52,508 nt of DNA from Myxococcaceae bacterium (GTDB lineage Bacteria > Myxococcota > Myxococcia > Myxococcales > Myxococcaceae), in NCBI GenBank assembly GCA_019694595.1, contig JAIBBQ010000023.1:1-52508 (forward strand). The letters are read 5' to 3'. The notes under the pieces were generated by a model. The model did no database searches and had not been told where the DNA came from. It saw nothing but the letters and a program-made list of their open reading frames with translations. Positions 51,711 through 52,508 of this stretch are shown here, one piece after another (the first letter of the stretch is position 1; each line of letters opens with the position of its first letter). The position numbers were made by a program, and so were the translations under genes.

Positions 51711-52508
51711 GCGGCCCGTTCCTCCGCCTGCAGCGCATCAACGTCGAAGGCTTCGGCGCGCTGCGCGACGTGAGCGTCGAGCCGGGACCGGGCCTCACGG
51801 TGCTCCACGGGGCCAACGAGGCCGGCAAGAGCACGCTGTTCAACTTCGTGAAGGGCGTGCTCTTCGGCTACGGGCGTCGCGGCAGCCCCGGGCGCTTCGC
51901 ACCCGCGGTGGGGGCCATGGGCGGCTCGCTGGCGGTGCTCAGCCACCACGGGCGCTACACCATCGGCCGGCACGTGCGCCGCAAGCACGACGAGCTCCAG
52001 GTGCTCAACGGCGTCATGGCGCTCGAGCCCGAGTCGCGGCTCAACACGCTGCTCGGTGGCCTCGAGCCCGCGCACTTCAGCCAGTACTTCGCCTTCGACC
52101 TCGAGGCGCTGCAGGCCGCGGCCGACCTCTACTCCGGCGACCGCATGTACGAAGGGCTCCTGGGCGCCGTGGTGCCGGGCGCCGCCGCGCTGCCGGGCGC
52201 GCTCGCGACGCTGTCCACCTCCGCGGGGGAAATCTTCGCTCCCACGGCACGCAAGAAGCCGCTCAACGAGGCGCTGGAAGAGCTGCAGGAAGTGCAGGCC
52301 GAGCTGCGCGGGCTGGCAGGCCGCGTCGCCGAGTACGCGAAGACCGAAGGGCGCGCCGCCGAGCTGCGGCAGGCGATCCCCGCGCTGCGTGAAGCCCAGG
52401 CCTCGGCCCGCGCGCTCGCCGCCCGGGCGCAGCAGCGCCTGGCCGCCCGCCCGCTCGTCGAGCGGCTCCTCGCCGCGCGTGCCCAGCTTTCGCGGCTGCC
52501 CGCGGTCG
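51707..52508 (+). CDS. SbcC/YhaN-like ATPase, N-terminal part (3' end outside window)
   Basis: The frame opens at GTG 51707, overlapping the nuclease stop (GTGA), and stays open to the right edge (267 codons). Walker A is clear: LHGANEAGKST (Gly35-Thr43), preceded by LQRINVEGFGALRDVSVEPG, which is the AAA_23/YhaN opening. After about residue 175 the sequence turns into a long Ala/Glu/Leu/Arg coiled coil, as expected for SbcC/Rad50-type arms. The Walker B and distal ATPase half must lie beyond the window. Confidence 0.88.
   Translation, partial: MSGPFLRLQRINVEGFGALRDVSVEPGPGLTVLHGANEAGKSTLFNFVKGVLFGYGRRGSPGRFAPAVGAMGGSLAVLSHHGRYTIGRHVRRKHDELQVLNGVMALEPESRLNTLLGGLEPAHFSQYFAFDLEALQAAADLYSGDRMYEGLLGAVVPGAAALPGALATLSTSAGEIFAPTARKKPLNEALEELQEVQAELRGLAGRVAEYAKTEGRAAELRQAIPALREAQASARALAARAQQRLAARPLVERLLAARAQLSRLPAV

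Overview
The window is one continuous stretch of very GC-rich (roughly 70% or more), densely packed bacterial chromosome. Many genes start with GTG, third positions are nearly all G or C, and neighbouring genes often share ATGA or GTGA stop/start overlaps. The gene content points to a myxobacterium (Myxococcota): a Ser/Thr kinase beside an FHA-GAF adenylate cyclase, a sigma-54 activator, a hybrid histidine kinase, FG-GAP and Cys-rich lipoproteins, and a PP2C phosphatase. This assignment is inferred from gene content, not from a marker gene. I see no rRNA, tRNA, CRISPR array, insertion sequence or phage gene. No gene-free stretch exceeds about 215 bases. The longest gaps (49306-49520, 36233-36416, 28463-28630, 1471-1577) show no feature I can support.

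Region 1 (1-10458, mostly +): the C-terminus of recN, a PP2C phosphatase, an M23 endopeptidase, moaC coupled to a WD40-like exported protein, a NUDIX hydrolase (-), a trypsin-like protease, a small lipoprotein, a YceI protein and pruA. It ends with a fur-type regulator / DmeF cation exporter / PAP2 phosphatase operon.

Region 2 (10431-24812): a hybrid histidine kinase (-), then a three-gene ECF sigma / membrane protein / STN-beta-helix membrane protein operon (-) and truD (-). On the other strand are an FHA-GAF adenylate cyclase and a zinc-ribbon Ser/Thr kinase only 10 bases apart. After these come exported proteins, an FG-GAP lipoprotein, a small outer-membrane barrel and a tyrosine phosphatase.

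Region 3 (24855-36232, all -): a metallo-hydrolase / sigma-54 activator / two unknowns operon, then a lipid-transport (Mla/MCE) operon. In transcription order the latter reads: STAS protein, ATPase 2, permease 2, permease 1, ATPase 1, TolB-like protein, large Cys-rich lipoprotein, MCE protein. The two ATPases have complementary defects. One lacks the ABC signature serine. The other lacks the catalytic glutamate and the switch histidine. Together they predict a heterodimeric transporter with one working and one degenerate ATP site. This is the most unusual system in the window.

Region 4 (36417-50367): a UbiB-family kinase, a twin-CX3C small lipoprotein, a 790-residue unknown, tandem hotdog thioesterases and an orphan ParS/MbcA-like antitoxin domain. 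These are followed by transaldolase plus a GH1 lipoprotein, two exported unknowns, a lipase-like hydrolase with a 40-residue zinc-knuckle microprotein, and an ArsR/SRPBCC pair with a palindromic operator.

Region 5 (50487-52508): an SbcD-like nuclease overlapping an SbcC/YhaN-like ATPase that runs off the right edge, preceded by a 12-bp perfect palindrome.
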